From the NCBI RefSeq assembly GCF_000381065.1, contig NZ_KB905847.1:62001-126000 (forward strand): DNA of 64,000 nucleotides, in the 5' to 3' direction. Numbering within the stretch: position 1 is the stretch's first letter; the number at the start of each line of letters is the position of its first letter. The notes beneath the pieces are model-generated. The model searched no databases. It had not been told where the DNA came from and worked only from the letters and a program-made list of their open reading frames with translations. This stretch comes from Propionispira raffinosivorans DSM 20765 (GTDB lineage Bacteria; Bacillota; Negativicutes; Selenomonadales; Selenomonadaceae). A program made the position numbers and the translations under genes. Below are positions 54,599 to 63,993 of this stretch, in pieces.

Positions 54599-55254
54599 AC
54601 ATTGATTCCTCCAACTCAAATTTGATTCATGTAGTATTCATCTAAATTTTGCCTGAAGCATCAGGAATAGAAAGAGTAGTGCCCCTTTTTAAAACAAAAA
54701 TTTAAAATTACATTTATAGTTGTATTACTTCTATTTTTTATTAAATAAGTCCTTCTATCGAGAGCGTTGAGTAACTAAAAAAGTAAAGATAAAAGATTTT
54801 CATTGTAAAATATCTGCTGTTTTATTTTTATATAATGCGAAAAAAATCTGAAAACGTTGGACCGATTTATATCAAAACAAATCTTGTTTAAAAATATAGC
54901 ATAAAATTTTTTTATATTGTTTTGCGAGTATTGTATTGTGCTTGAGCACTTTTTTTATTATTTTTTATCGGATGAAATGGGAAATGTAGCTAACCAATTT
55001 ATATATTGACGTAAACAATACAAAGTGATATATTGTAAATAAGAAATGTGCTCAAGCACATTTAATCGAATAGGAATGGTGAAGCGTGAACTAATTGAAT
55101 TGATATTGATTCTTTGGCTGCAAAAACAGTTTTTTTTAGGGATGTAAAAGAGCATTTGACTTCTAGGACAAATGCATGAATCGAGTACACTTTAAAGCGA
55201 AGAGGCTATGAACTTTTGGTAATGTTTTATCTGAGCAGAAGGGATGTTTTTGAT
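54599..55254 (+). promoter_or_regulatory. Gap before the sugar transporter with two GTGCT-AGCAC operators
   Basis: GTGCTTGAGCAC (54938-54949) and GTGCTCAAGCAC (55048-55059; extended palindrome AATGTGCT-CA-AGCACATT) are 110 bases apart, about ten and a half turns. Such paired even palindromes suit a LacI/GntR-type repressor that loops. The remaining sequence is AT-rich; no gene or RNA is recognised. Confidence 0.5.
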
Positions 55255-56679
55255 ATGCAAGAAAACGTACAGGAAAATTATGGACTATTACAAACGGCAG
55301 CGGAATGTAAAGCCAGGAAGATGAGGCTTTATATTTTTTTTGCGGCAGGCATGGCAGGGCTGCTTTTTGGTTTAGACCAAGGTGTTATTTCGGGTGCGCT
55401 GCCTTTTATTACCCAGGAATGGCAGCTTAGTAGTAATTTACAAGAATGGGTCGTCAGTTCCATGATGGTGGGAGCTGCAACGGGAGCCGTGCTGGCAGCG
55501 TTCTTGTCGGCAAAGCTTGGCAGAAAACGCAGTTTGGTGCTGGGAGCAAGTTTGTTTATTGTTGGTTCGCTTGGTTCAGGACTGGCACCAAGTGTAGATA
55601 TATTGATTGTATTTCGCTTAGTTTTAGGCGTATCGGTAGGTATTGCTTCTTATACAGCTCCTTTATATTTAGCGGAAATGGCTACAAAAGAATCTCGTGG
55701 TAAAGTTATTTCAGGCTATCAGCTTATGGTCACAGTAGGGATTTTAGCAGCTTTCCTCTCGGATACAGCTCTTAGCTATAGTGGATCATGGCGTTGGATG
55801 CTGACCGTGATTGCTGTTCCGGCTTTTATTTTATTAGCGGCACTTACTCGTTTGCCTGATAGTCCAAGATGGCTGGCGACAAAAGGTCGCTTTGAAGAGG
55901 CAAAAAAAGTCTTGCATTCATTGAATTCAGATGCGGCGGAGGCTGATGAAGAATTAGCAGATATCAAAGAAACACTAAAAGTAAAACAGGCTGGCTGGTC
56001 ACTATTTAAAGCAAACAAAAACGTGCGGCGAGCAGTGTTTTTAGGTGTTTTATTACAAGTGATGCAGCAATTCACGGGATTAAATATTATCATGTATTAT
56101 TCACCGAAAATTTTGAGTTTAGCTGGTTTTGCAAGCATGGAAGATCAGATGATTGGTACCGTATTAAACGGGATTGTCTTTGTGCTGGCAACCTTTATTG
56201 CGGTTAATATGGTTGATAAATCAGGACGAAAACCAGCATTGAAAATAGGCTTTTTTGTTATGGCATTGTCCATGTTTATTTTAGGGGCTTGTTTATATGC
56301 CATTGATGGCGGCAATACTGCTATTTGGATTGGGTATGTATCAGCATCCATGACACTTTTATGTATTGCAGGTTTTGCTATGAGTGCAGGACCGGTTGTG
56401 TGGATTTTATGCTCAGAAATTCAACCTTTGAAGAGTCGTGACTTTGGTATTGCGTGTTCAACGATGACGAATTGGATTTCTTGTGCTGTTATTGGCGCTA
56501 CTTTTTTAACGCTGGTAGATACATTGGGAGCAGCAACGACTTTTTGGTTATATGGTGTAATGGATGTTTTATTTATAGTCTTCACGATATACTTAGTTCC
56601 GGAAACTAAAAATGTTTCATTGGAAAAAATTGAAAAGAATCTTATGTCGGGGAAAAAACTAAAAAATATTGGGGTTTGA
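55255..56679 (+). CDS. MFS sugar:H+ symporter (XylE/AraE/GalP type)
   Basis: A 474-residue, 12-helix sugar porter. Family signatures are [18 protein letters not shown], the loop [43 protein letters not shown] and the final [13 protein letters not shown]. The sugar (xylose, arabinose, galactose or inositol) cannot be told. ATG 55255 with AGAAGGGAT is preferred over an upstream start. Confidence 0.92.
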   Translation: MQENVQENYGLLQTAAECKARKMRLYIFFAAGMAGLLFGLDQGVISGALPFITQEWQLSSNLQEWVVSSMMVGAATGAVLAAFLSAKLGRKRSLVLGASLFIVGSLGSGLAPSVDILIVFRLVLGVSVGIASYTAPLYLAEMATKESRGKVISGYQLMVTVGILAAFLSDTALSYSGSWRWMLTVIAVPAFILLAALTRLPDSPRWLATKGRFEEAKKVLHSLNSDAAEADEELADIKETLKVKQAGWSLFKANKNVRRAVFLGVLLQVMQQFTGLNIIMYYSPKILSLAGFASMEDQMIGTVLNGIVFVLATFIAVNMVDKSGRKPALKIGFFVMALSMFILGACLYAIDGGNTAIWIGYVSASMTLLCIAGFAMSAGPVVWILCSEIQPLKSRDFGIACSTMTNWISCAVIGATFLTLVDTLGAATTFWLYGVMDVLFIVFTIYLVPETKNVSLEKIEKNLMSGKKLKNIGV

Positions 56680-56691
56680 TACTATGACGTA

Positions 56692-56727
56692 GAGAATATT
56701 TTCAATAAAATATTCTCTACGTCATAG
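56692..56727. terminator. Long perfect hairpin after the MFS gene, no T-run
   Basis: CTATGACGTAGAGAATA continues to a 16-bp-plus stem with an exact complement (tip near TTTTCAATAAAA). It lies 12 bases past the stop. Without a U-tail it may stabilise or partly terminate the message. Confidence 0.5.
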
Positions 56728-56826
56728 CAGGTAAATTTCACTTTTTCGGGAATATTATTTTATAAGAGACGCTATATTATAGAGCCTGCTTTTTTATAGG
56801 TAATATGTAAAACATGGGGTGATTAT

Positions 56827-58359
56827 GTGTCATTATCTAGACAAAATTTGCTGGAATTGCAAAATGGGAGTGATGTTCGTGGTGTGGCTATGGCTGGAGT
56901 CAGTGGTGAAGCGATTACATTAACGGATGAGGCCGTAAATCGTATTGCGGGAGCCTTTGTTCACTGGCTGGCAGCACGAACTGAAAAGGACGTTTCGCAG
57001 CTTAAGATAGGTGTAGGTCATGATTCGCGTATTTCGGCAGAACGTTTTAAAGTACAAGTATTAAAGGCAGTTACGTCATTAAAAGCGAATCCTTTTGATT
57101 GTGGATTAGCATCTACGCCAGCGATGTTTATGTCGACAATTTTTACGGAACTGAACTTTGATGGAGCGATTATGCTTACGGCAAGTCATTTACCATACAA
57201 TCGGAATGGAATGAAATTTTTTACAAAAATGGGTGGACTTGAAAAAACTGAAATTACTGAATTGCTGGATAGTTCAGTTTCATGTCCACCTGGTGAGGCT
57301 GACATAAAAAGAGTGGATAAAGTCAATCTTATTCAAATATATAGTACCAGTTTATGTGAAAAAATTTGTAAAAGTATTGATTCGCGCGATCAGGAGAAAC
57401 CGCTTGAGGGATTGCATATTATTGTGGATGCGGGAAATGGGGCTGGCGGATTTTTTGCAACACAAGTGCTTGAAAAACTTGGAGCGGACATTTCCGGTAG
57501 TCAGTTTCTTGAACCGGATGGATATTTTCCTAATCATATACCGAATCCAGAAGATGAAAAAGCGATGCTTTCTTTGCAAAATGCAGTTTTACAATCAAAA
57601 GCAGATTTAGGCATTATTTTTGATACAGACGTTGATCGGATGTCAGCTGTTTTGAAAGATGGAACGGTGGTAAGCCGTAATGCAATTATTGCAATGATGG
57701 CAGCGATTGTGGCTCGAGAAGCTCCTGATAGTACGATTGTTACCGATTCTGTGACATCAGATATGCTGACGGAGTTTATTGAAAAAGATCTTGGCTTAAA
57801 GCACCGGCGCTTTAAACGTGGGTACAAAAATGTTATTAATGAATGTATTCGTTTAAATAATTCTGGGGTGCTGTCACCGCTGGCGATTGAAACGTCAGGA
57901 CATGGTGCATTGAAAGAAAATTATTATTTAGATGATGGTTCGTATTTAGCTGTGAAAATTATTATTGAAGCAGTTCATTTAAAGCGGCAGCATAAAGAAC
58001 TTTCGGCTTTGATCGCCAGGCTCAAGCATCCTTATGCAGACTACGAATTTCGAATGAAGATTTTAGATAATGATTTTCATACATATGGTCAGTATATCTT
58101 GGCTGTATTTGAAAAGTGCGCGAAAGAGAAGGGACTTTTTGTTGTGCCTAATTCTTATGAAGGGGTACGAGTCGCGTTTTTTGGAGAAACAATTCAAGGT
58201 TGGGCACTTTTACGCACATCGTTACATGATCCGGTTATGGCATTAAATATAGAAGGGCATCGTTCGGGTGATTGCAAAAATATCTTAGATCTGGTTAAGA
58301 CAATGCTGGAAGGCTGTGTAAATCTTGATAAGAATACGCTGAATGTACTCGTTGTCTAA
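56827..58359 (+). CDS. Phosphohexomutase (phosphomannomutase/phosphoglucomutase family)
   Basis: A 510-residue alpha-D-phosphohexomutase. The phosphoserine loop is LTASHLPYNRNGMKFF, the Mg loop DTDVDRMS and the sugar loop ETSGHGALKENY, followed by a C-terminal phosphate-binding region. It interconverts mannose or glucose 6- and 1-phosphates for envelope sugars. GTG 56827 with GGGGTGA is used, though ATG 56825 overlaps in another frame. Confidence 0.9.
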   Translation: MSLSRQNLLELQNGSDVRGVAMAGVSGEAITLTDEAVNRIAGAFVHWLAARTEKDVSQLKIGVGHDSRISAERFKVQVLKAVTSLKANPFDCGLASTPAMFMSTIFTELNFDGAIMLTASHLPYNRNGMKFFTKMGGLEKTEITELLDSSVSCPPGEADIKRVDKVNLIQIYSTSLCEKICKSIDSRDQEKPLEGLHIIVDAGNGAGGFFATQVLEKLGADISGSQFLEPDGYFPNHIPNPEDEKAMLSLQNAVLQSKADLGIIFDTDVDRMSAVLKDGTVVSRNAIIAMMAAIVAREAPDSTIVTDSVTSDMLTEFIEKDLGLKHRRFKRGYKNVINECIRLNNSGVLSPLAIETSGHGALKENYYLDDGSYLAVKIIIEAVHLKRQHKELSALIARLKHPYADYEFRMKILDNDFHTYGQYILAVFEKCAKEKGLFVVPNSYEGVRVAFFGETIQGWALLRTSLHDPVMALNIEGHRSGDCKNILDLVKTMLEGCVNLDKNTLNVLVV

Positions 58360-58381
58360 TTCGCTAATGTGTTCGTTCCAT

Positions 58382-58428
58382 AAAAAACGGTTAGATTTGT
58401 TCATTTTGAACAAATCTAACCGTTTTTT
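58382..58428. terminator. Bidirectional terminator
   Basis: AAAAACGGTTAGATTTGTTC with exact complement, short loop, T7; it serves the mutase gene and the leftward nrd operon. Confidence 0.93.
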
Positions 58429-58931
58429 TAATTAAATTCTTTTCGTATGATCTTGCCTTGTTCACGAGTTTGCTTCATGTCAATCAAACGTTGATTGCGG
58501 CTGCCACGAAATTGTAGAGTTAAATCTCGTTCGGCGATTATGAATTTACCATCGATTAAAACATCCGTCTCGTCAAGCAGCGCATTGACCATGATGGAAT
58601 TCATGGCTTGAAGTTCTTCGAGTGTGTAACCGGTGTAGGTTGTGACATCAAAACCTTTTTTATGAAGCATTTTTGCGAGTGTTGCGAGTGGTTCGGGTTG
58701 CAAAAATGGTTCACCACCGCTAAAGGTTACACCTTGTAATAAGGGGTTTTCACAAATTTCCGTAAAAAGTTTTTCAATCGTGACATTTTTTCCTGCGGTG
58801 TAATCATGCGTATGCGGATTATGGCAGCCTTCACATTTATGAGGGCAGCCTTGGGTAAATATAGTGAAGCGAATCCCTTCGCCATCAACTACGGATTCAT
58901 CAACTGTTCCAGCAATCTTAATTGAGACCAT
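58428..58931 (-). CDS. nrdG: Anaerobic ribonucleotide reductase activase NrdG
   Basis: A 167-residue radical-SAM activase that installs the glycyl radical. Cluster ligands are Cys29, Cys33 and Cys36 (CPHKCEGC), followed by TFSGGEPFLQPE. Here its substrate glycine should be on the small protein encoded just upstream, whose gene overlaps nrdG by 14 bases. Confidence 0.94.
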   Translation of the reverse strand: MVSIKIAGTVDESVVDGEGIRFTIFTQGCPHKCEGCHNPHTHDYTAGKNVTIEKLFTEICENPLLQGVTFSGGEPFLQPEPLATLAKMLHKKGFDVTTYTGYTLEELQAMNSIMVNALLDETDVLIDGKFIIAERDLTLQFRGSRNQRLIDMKQTREQGKIIRKEFN

Positions 58932-59202
58932 GTTTCACACGATCGTGTTCTTCAGAGCGTTTGGCGTTGTTCCAACGGTCTGTCGTACCGACTAGATACC
59001 CTGTAATGCGGCGGATTCGTTCAAATTTTGCGGGGCGAAGCTTATAATCGAGCGCAATATCGCCTCTGCCTGCATCGGAAATAGAGACAGTTTCAATGAC
59101 TTCATTGGTTTGTGATTGAATATGATTTATATAACCGACAACCTCTGTTTCAGACATATTTTCAAATCCATTTACTGTAACTTCAATACCATTTACTAAC
59201 AT
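58918..59202 (-). CDS. Stand-alone glycyl-radical subunit of class III ribonucleotide reductase
   Basis: A 94-residue protein. Residues 58-92 are the glycyl-radical tail normally at the end of NrdD: ERIRRITGYLVGT with radical Gly68, then DRWNNAKRSEEHDRVKHG. The first ~55 residues (MLVNGIEVTVNGF..IALDYKL) are not part of known NrdD tails and look like a small alpha/beta docking module. The gene has its own AGGGGAG site eight bases before ATG 59202 and lies 48 bases after the stop of the nrdD body, so it is a real split rather than a simple frameshift. Confidence 0.85.
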   Translation of the reverse strand: MLVNGIEVTVNGFENMSETEVVGYINHIQSQTNEVIETVSISDAGRGDIALDYKLRPAKFERIRRITGYLVGTTDRWNNAKRSEEHDRVKHGLN

Positions 59203-59250
59203 AATAAATTCTCCCCTTTTATTTAAATTCATTTATTTATCAGGATGCAG

Positions 59251-61512
59251 TTAATTGCAGCATTGCATCCTGGGAATCAGCATTCTGAGCATATGATCTT
59301 TTTCACTGCGGCCGCATTTTGGACATACATTGTCAATGATGCCATTATAGCCGCAAATCGGGTCACGATCAATGGGGTGATTGACAGAACCATAACCAAT
59401 ACCGCTGTCATGCATGCAACGGATAATCGCTTCAAACGCAGCAAGGTTTTTTGTTGGATCGCCATCCATTTCTACATAACTAATATGGCCAGCATTTGTC
59501 AAGTTGTGATAAGGACCTTCGATTTGGATCTTTTTGAAAGCCTTTATGGAATAATAGACAGGTACATGGAAGGAGTTTGTATAATAATCTCGATCGGTTA
59601 CACCTGGAATTACACCATAAATTTGTTTATCCAATTTTACGAAACGACCGCTGAGACCTTCCGCTGGTGTTGCCAAAAGTGTAAAGTTGAGACCCGATTT
59701 TTCCGCCTCATCATCCATGCGTTTTCGCATATAACCAATAATTTCAAGCCCTAGTTTTTGTGCTTCGGCGGATTCACCATGATGTTTGCCGATCAGTGCT
59801 TTTAATGTTTCAGCAAGACCAATAAATCCCATGGACAATGACCCGTGTTTGAGGATTTCAGCGACAGTGTCATCACGGCCAATGTCATCTGAATCAATCC
59901 AAATACCTTGCCCCATTAAAAATGGATAATTACGACCTTTTTTTGTACATTGGATTTTAAAGCGATGCAAAAGTTGACGAATAACAAGTTCTATAATTTC
60001 ATCAAGACCAGTATAGAATTTTTTTAAATCTCCTTTTGCTTCGATAGCAATACGTGGTAAGTTAACACTGGTAAAACTTAAATTACCGCGACCGCATGTT
60101 GTTTCACGAGTTTTATCATAAACATTACCCATAACTCTCGTCCGACAGCCCATATAAGCGATTTCAGTGTCATAGTCGCCCTCTTTATAATATTGTAAGT
60201 TGAAAGGAGCATCAATGAAACTGAAATTTGGGAAAAGACGTTTTGCGGATGTCTTTATAGCTAGTTTATAGAGCTCATAGTTTGGATCACCTTGATTATA
60301 ATTGATTCCTTCTTTTACTTTAAAAATTTGTACTGGGAAAATAGGTGTTTCACCATTTCCTAAACCGGCATCGGTGGCAAGCAAAAGATTGCGAATCGCC
60401 ATTTGTGCTTCAAGTGATGTATCTGTGCCATAATTAACGGAGCTAAAAGGAACTTGAGCACCAGCACGAGAATTCATTGTATTGAGATTGTGAACAAAAG
60501 CTTCCATAGCTTGGTAGGTGGCTTTCTCGGTATCAACGAGAGCTGTTTTTACTGCATAATCATGTGTTTTAGCAGCTTGGTCCGCGGTGATTTCCTGAAA
60601 ATGTAGTTCCTTTTGGTGTTTTGGCAGATAGGTAATCATATCTGTGCGTACTTGTTTTACAGAACTCATTCGAATTTTTGTTGGAATGTTTTTTGCTGCT
60701 GTTTTTGCTAATAACTCAGCATCTTCTAACGGCATCTCGGTTATGATTGCTAAATATTGAGCAAAGGATTTTATGTATTGTTTCTGAAAAGTTTTTGCAA
60801 CACCTGGTGCCATTGCATAATCAAAATTTGGTACGGATTGGCCACCATGCATTTCATTTTGATTTGCCTGAATTGCTATACAGGCAAGAGCGGCATAGGA
60901 ACGAATATCGTTTGGCTCACGTAAAAAGCCATGCCCTGTCGAAAAACCATTATGAAATAATTTAATGAGATCAATCTGACAACATGTTTCTGTCAGCATG
61001 TAAAAATCTTTATCGTGAATATGAATGTCGCCATTGATGTGCGCTGCAGCGATGTCTTTTGGCAGAATATAGTTATCGATGAAATACTTTGAACCTTCAG
61101 AACCATATTTAAGCATTGTTCCCATTGCTGTATCCGCATCAATATTGGCATTTTCGCGCTTAATATCCGCATCTTTTGCATTTTTGAAAGTCAATTCATT
61201 ATAGATAGCCATAAGGTCTACTTTTGCTTGGCGTATTTTTGCATGTTCAGCTCGATACAAAATATATGCTTTGGCTGTACTGGCATAGTTACAAGCAATT
61301 AAAACTTGTTCGACAACATCTTGGATTTGTTCAACATTTGGAGTTTTATTTTCATTAAATTTTGCTATGACTTGTTTTGTAATGTCATCTACCTGTTGCA
61401 ATGAAAAAGTAGCGTCAATTGATTCAAGATTTGCTTTACGAATGGCATCTGTTATTTTTGCTGGGTCGAATGTGACTATGTCACCATTGCGTTTCGTGAT
61501 GTTTTGTATCAT
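59251..61512 (-). CDS. nrdD: Class III ribonucleotide reductase body (NrdD without glycyl-radical domain)
   Basis: A 753-residue anaerobic ribonucleoside-triphosphate reductase. Residues 1-95 are an ATP-cone (ITKRNGDIVTFDPAKITDAI); the barrel includes HDKDFYMLTETCCQIDL, the NSRAGAQVPFSSVNYGTD loop and VMGNVYDKTRETTCGRGNL. The zinc region near the end has CGYNGIID (Cys720) and CPKC (730, 733), where the usual first Cys is replaced (RDPIC). It stops after MLRMLIPRMQCCN with no glycine-radical motif, which is on the next gene. First gene of a leftward nrdD-small subunit-nrdG operon. Confidence 0.93.
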   Translation of the reverse strand: MIQNITKRNGDIVTFDPAKITDAIRKANLESIDATFSLQQVDDITKQVIAKFNENKTPNVEQIQDVVEQVLIACNYASTAKAYILYRAEHAKIRQAKVDLMAIYNELTFKNAKDADIKRENANIDADTAMGTMLKYGSEGSKYFIDNYILPKDIAAAHINGDIHIHDKDFYMLTETCCQIDLIKLFHNGFSTGHGFLREPNDIRSYAALACIAIQANQNEMHGGQSVPNFDYAMAPGVAKTFQKQYIKSFAQYLAIITEMPLEDAELLAKTAAKNIPTKIRMSSVKQVRTDMITYLPKHQKELHFQEITADQAAKTHDYAVKTALVDTEKATYQAMEAFVHNLNTMNSRAGAQVPFSSVNYGTDTSLEAQMAIRNLLLATDAGLGNGETPIFPVQIFKVKEGINYNQGDPNYELYKLAIKTSAKRLFPNFSFIDAPFNLQYYKEGDYDTEIAYMGCRTRVMGNVYDKTRETTCGRGNLSFTSVNLPRIAIEAKGDLKKFYTGLDEIIELVIRQLLHRFKIQCTKKGRNYPFLMGQGIWIDSDDIGRDDTVAEILKHGSLSMGFIGLAETLKALIGKHHGESAEAQKLGLEIIGYMRKRMDDEAEKSGLNFTLLATPAEGLSGRFVKLDKQIYGVIPGVTDRDYYTNSFHVPVYYSIKAFKKIQIEGPYHNLTNAGHISYVEMDGDPTKNLAAFEAIIRCMHDSGIGYGSVNHPIDRDPICGYNGIIDNVCPKCGRSEKDHMLRMLIPRMQCCN

Positions 61513-61569
61513 TTATACAATCTCTTTTCTCTCAAATTTACTCTGACTGATTTCTATTGAATACAGATT

Positions 61570-61626
61570 ATATTACTATATGTATTGATTTGTGTCAATG
61601 GATAATACTACATGTAGTATTATCCA
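61570..61626 (-). promoter_or_regulatory. nrd promoter with two NrdR-like boxes
   Basis: On the reverse strand TTGACA (61598-61593), 17 bases, TAATAT (61575-61570). A 28-bp perfect palindrome TGGATAATACTACA plus complement (61599-61626) lies just upstream of the -35, and TTACTATATGTATTGA (about 61573-61588) covers the -10. The centres are about 32 bases apart, the spacing usual for NrdR box pairs. Confidence 0.7.
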
Positions 61627-61752
61627 AGGCGACTTTATTTATAATAATACAAATAAAGTGCATTGTTATGTTAGGTAATCTTACTCATTTACAAGATGTT
61701 TCGTGCACTTACAGCAGGGGCTGAAGATTATTTTGTATAAAACTTTTTATTG

Positions 61753-61790
61753 AAAAATTTGCCAGAGTATGATCAGCTGGCAAATTTTTT
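61753..61790 (-). terminator. Terminator of the MscS gene
   Basis: AAAAATTTGCCAG and CTGGCAAATTTTT form a 13-bp stem with an ~11-base loop and A/T tails on both sides. Confidence 0.88.
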
Positions 61791-61792
61791 AA

Positions 61793-62845
61793 CTAGGTGG
61801 ACTGTTTTTCCTGATGAATTGTTCGAATCGGGAAGGGGATGACAATACCTTCCTTACGATAGCGTTTTGTTAAGGCTTTTATGAATTCGTGTTTTAACAG
61901 GTATTGATTCGAAAATTGGCTGGCCCGTAAAAAGACATTAAAATTTATACTATACTCGGCAAATGTATGAAAAGATATAGACGGTTCATAATTGATAGCC
62001 CCTTCATCTAGCTGCATAATCTCGCGTGCTACTTCTAATGTGATACGTTCCACTTCATCTAAGTCACTATCATAACTTATGCCAACGGCAATACGGACAG
62101 AAATATCTTGTTTTGGCATACTGTAATTCGTTAAAATTGCTGAGGCAATTTTTTGATTCGGAACGATAATGATATTATTGGATAGTGATTGAATAGAAGT
62201 AAAACGCCACGTAATATCTTTAACACAGCCGACTTCCCCCGTACTGAGTTCAATATAATCACCTAAGCGGAGTTGTTTGGAAAGAATTAAATGCAAACCG
62301 GAAAAAATATTCGTTAAAGTCTCCTGAAGCCCTAAGGCCAAGGCCATACCGCCAACCCCCAATGCGGTTATGATTGGGGTAATCGAAATACCATAAGACT
62401 GCAATATGACGAGGATGCCTATGGTATAGATAATAATATTGACGGTATTGGTTAAAAGTGAAGTTTTAGGCATTTCCGGGCTGCTTCGTTTTGTCTGCAT
62501 ATCGATCATTCCGACCAGGGTTCGTGCGATCACCCGTGTAAGCGTAAAAATGATGACCGTGAATAGAATATAAGAAAGCATTTGCTGCACGGTCGGGGGA
62601 ATGTCGAGGGCGTGAATGGTCCAATAAAGACCAACACCAGAGCACCAGGAAATAGACATACCACGTAATGCATTGACAAAAACATATTGTATGGATTCTG
62701 GTTTTAATGCTAATTTGCTGTTAAGCTTACGGTTTATAAGCTTATTTAAAAAAATACCGATGCCCAAGGCGGCAATCTGGATACATAGAGGAATAAAAAG
62801 TATCTGGAATATATGTTGCCAGTTTATAGTTAAATCATAGAACAA
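61793..62845 (-). CDS. MscS-family mechanosensitive channel
   Basis: A 350-residue channel. Four predicted N-terminal helices precede the pore helix (TPIITALGVGGMALALGLQ) and the MscS beta domain (LSKQLRLGDYIELSTGEVGCV..ITWRFTSIQ), then the C-terminal vestibule (FNVFLRASQFSNQ). It releases solutes on hypo-osmotic shock. The AGGAGGG site lies 14 bases before ATG 62845, an unusually long spacing, and overlaps a self-complementary GGAGGGCCTCC. Confidence 0.9.
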   Translation of the reverse strand: MFYDLTINWQHIFQILFIPLCIQIAALGIGIFLNKLINRKLNSKLALKPESIQYVFVNALRGMSISWCSGVGLYWTIHALDIPPTVQQMLSYILFTVIIFTLTRVIARTLVGMIDMQTKRSSPEMPKTSLLTNTVNIIIYTIGILVILQSYGISITPIITALGVGGMALALGLQETLTNIFSGLHLILSKQLRLGDYIELSTGEVGCVKDITWRFTSIQSLSNNIIIVPNQKIASAILTNYSMPKQDISVRIAVGISYDSDLDEVERITLEVAREIMQLDEGAINYEPSISFHTFAEYSINFNVFLRASQFSNQYLLKHEFIKALTKRYRKEGIVIPFPIRTIHQEKQST

Positions 62846-63021
62846 AGGGAGGCCCTCCTAAAAGAAAAATTCACTTTTGTTTATGACAAAAATGTTACGC
62901 TCAATCATTATACTACAAAACAGAAATTTTGATTAGTAGGAAATTTGTTGCTTTTGTGCAGGACTTTTTAACTTTTTAGCTAACGATTACTAGGAAGAAC
63001 GAAATGAAATGAGGGCAGAAT

Positions 63022-63558
63022 ATGAAAAAAGAAATGATTGTAAAAGCAGGACAACGCTTGCGTTTTCGCCAAGCTGATGAAGTAGATTTGGACTATATTA
63101 TGGATGTTGAATATATATCGGACAACGCAAAATACGTTATTCCTTATACACGTGCCACACATATGTCGACACTCAATACAAAAGGGGCCGTGCACCTTAT
63201 TATAGAAACGCTCGACGGTCTTGAACAAGTAGGATTTTTGATGATTGCCGGTCTTGATAATCCAGCCAAAGAAATTGAATTTACGCGGATTATTTTAGCA
63301 GTAAAAGGAAAAGGTTATGGACAGGAAACACTGCAAATGTTGCTTTCATGGGCGTTTGATGATCTTAAGTTTCATCGCGCTTGGCTCGATTGCAAAGATC
63401 ATAACGCAAGGGCCTTGCATGTTTATGAGAAAGCTGGTTTTCAGCGAGAAGGGCTTATCAGAGAAACAATTTTGACCGATGGAATTTATGAAAATCTTGT
63501 AATTTTAGGCATTTTGGATCGAGAATACTTCAGTGTACAAAACGGAAAAAAAGCATAA
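63022..63558 (+). CDS. GNAT-family N-acetyltransferase (RimJ/RimL-SpeG like)
   Basis: A 178-residue acetyl-CoA-dependent acetyltransferase. The CoA-binding motif A is LAVKGKGYGQETLQMLLSWA and the RimL-like motif is KDHNARALHVYEKAGFQREG. The acceptor (a protein N-terminus, polyamine or antibiotic) is not identifiable. Monocistronic, AGGGCAGA ribosome site. Confidence 0.88.
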   Translation: MKKEMIVKAGQRLRFRQADEVDLDYIMDVEYISDNAKYVIPYTRATHMSTLNTKGAVHLIIETLDGLEQVGFLMIAGLDNPAKEIEFTRIILAVKGKGYGQETLQMLLSWAFDDLKFHRAWLDCKDHNARALHVYEKAGFQREGLIRETILTDGIYENLVILGILDREYFSVQNGKKA

Positions 63559-63566
63559 CATTGAAG

Positions 63567-63594
63567 AGGATCACTTTAACGGGTGATCCTCTTG
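63567..63594. terminator. Hairpin after the GNAT gene
   Basis: GAGGATCAC-TTTAACGG-GTGATCCTC, ten bases past the stop, with little U-tail; possible weak terminator. Confidence 0.5.
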
Positions 63595-63669
63595 GTATGC
63601 TTTCTGTTACGTGAAATAAATTTGTCTTTTATTGTCAGTTTTTACTTATGAAAGAAATTTAATGGAAAA

Positions 63670-63801
63670 TTATGAAGGGCCCATTGTTTTTTTGAAATCC
63701 ATTAAGTGTATAAAATACAAATGTGAGACAGCCCATGTGAAGAGAAATCCAAGCAGTACAAAAATCAAAAATTTCAATATTCCATTATTATTTTTCTCCA
63801 T
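63670..63801 (-). CDS. Small single-pass membrane protein (43 aa)
   Basis: ATG 63801 lies six bases after AGGAGG, a strong ribosome site. The 43 residues have a polar N-terminus (MEKNNNG), one hydrophobic helix (ILKFLIFVLLGFLFTWAVS) and a short basic tail (MDFKKTMGPS). It is too short for family assignment. Conservation of position elsewhere would confirm it. I prefer it over the opposite-strand frame in the same DNA. Confidence 0.6.
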   Translation of the reverse strand: MEKNNNGILKFLIFVLLGFLFTWAVSHLYFIHLMDFKKTMGPS

Positions 63802-63993
63802 AAAATCCTCCTGATTGGCTCACGGCGGAAATAGTTTGAAGCTGCTATTGGATAAAGTAAGTTAATACCTTAATTATACAATAGTTTCCATGAAAAAGAA
63901 TATAAAATTTTATCAAAAGGGACATAAATGTGTACAGAGAAATGTACTTTGTTGTATAATGAAAACAAGATAAAGTTAGACTGGAGGGTTACT

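Noticed and set aside
54958..55155. 65-residue reverse-strand open frame before the sugar porter
   Set aside because: No ribosome site, composition of AT-rich noncoding DNA, and it spans an apparent operator.
58918..59250. Sequencing frameshift as the cause of the nrdD split
   Set aside because: The small gene has its own ribosome site and a ~55-residue N-terminus unrelated to the missing NrdD segment; a single-base error would not create these.
63632..63814. 60-residue plus-strand open frame
   Set aside because: No ribosome site or recognisable protein; the reverse-strand 43-residue gene in the same DNA has AGGAGG and a membrane helix.
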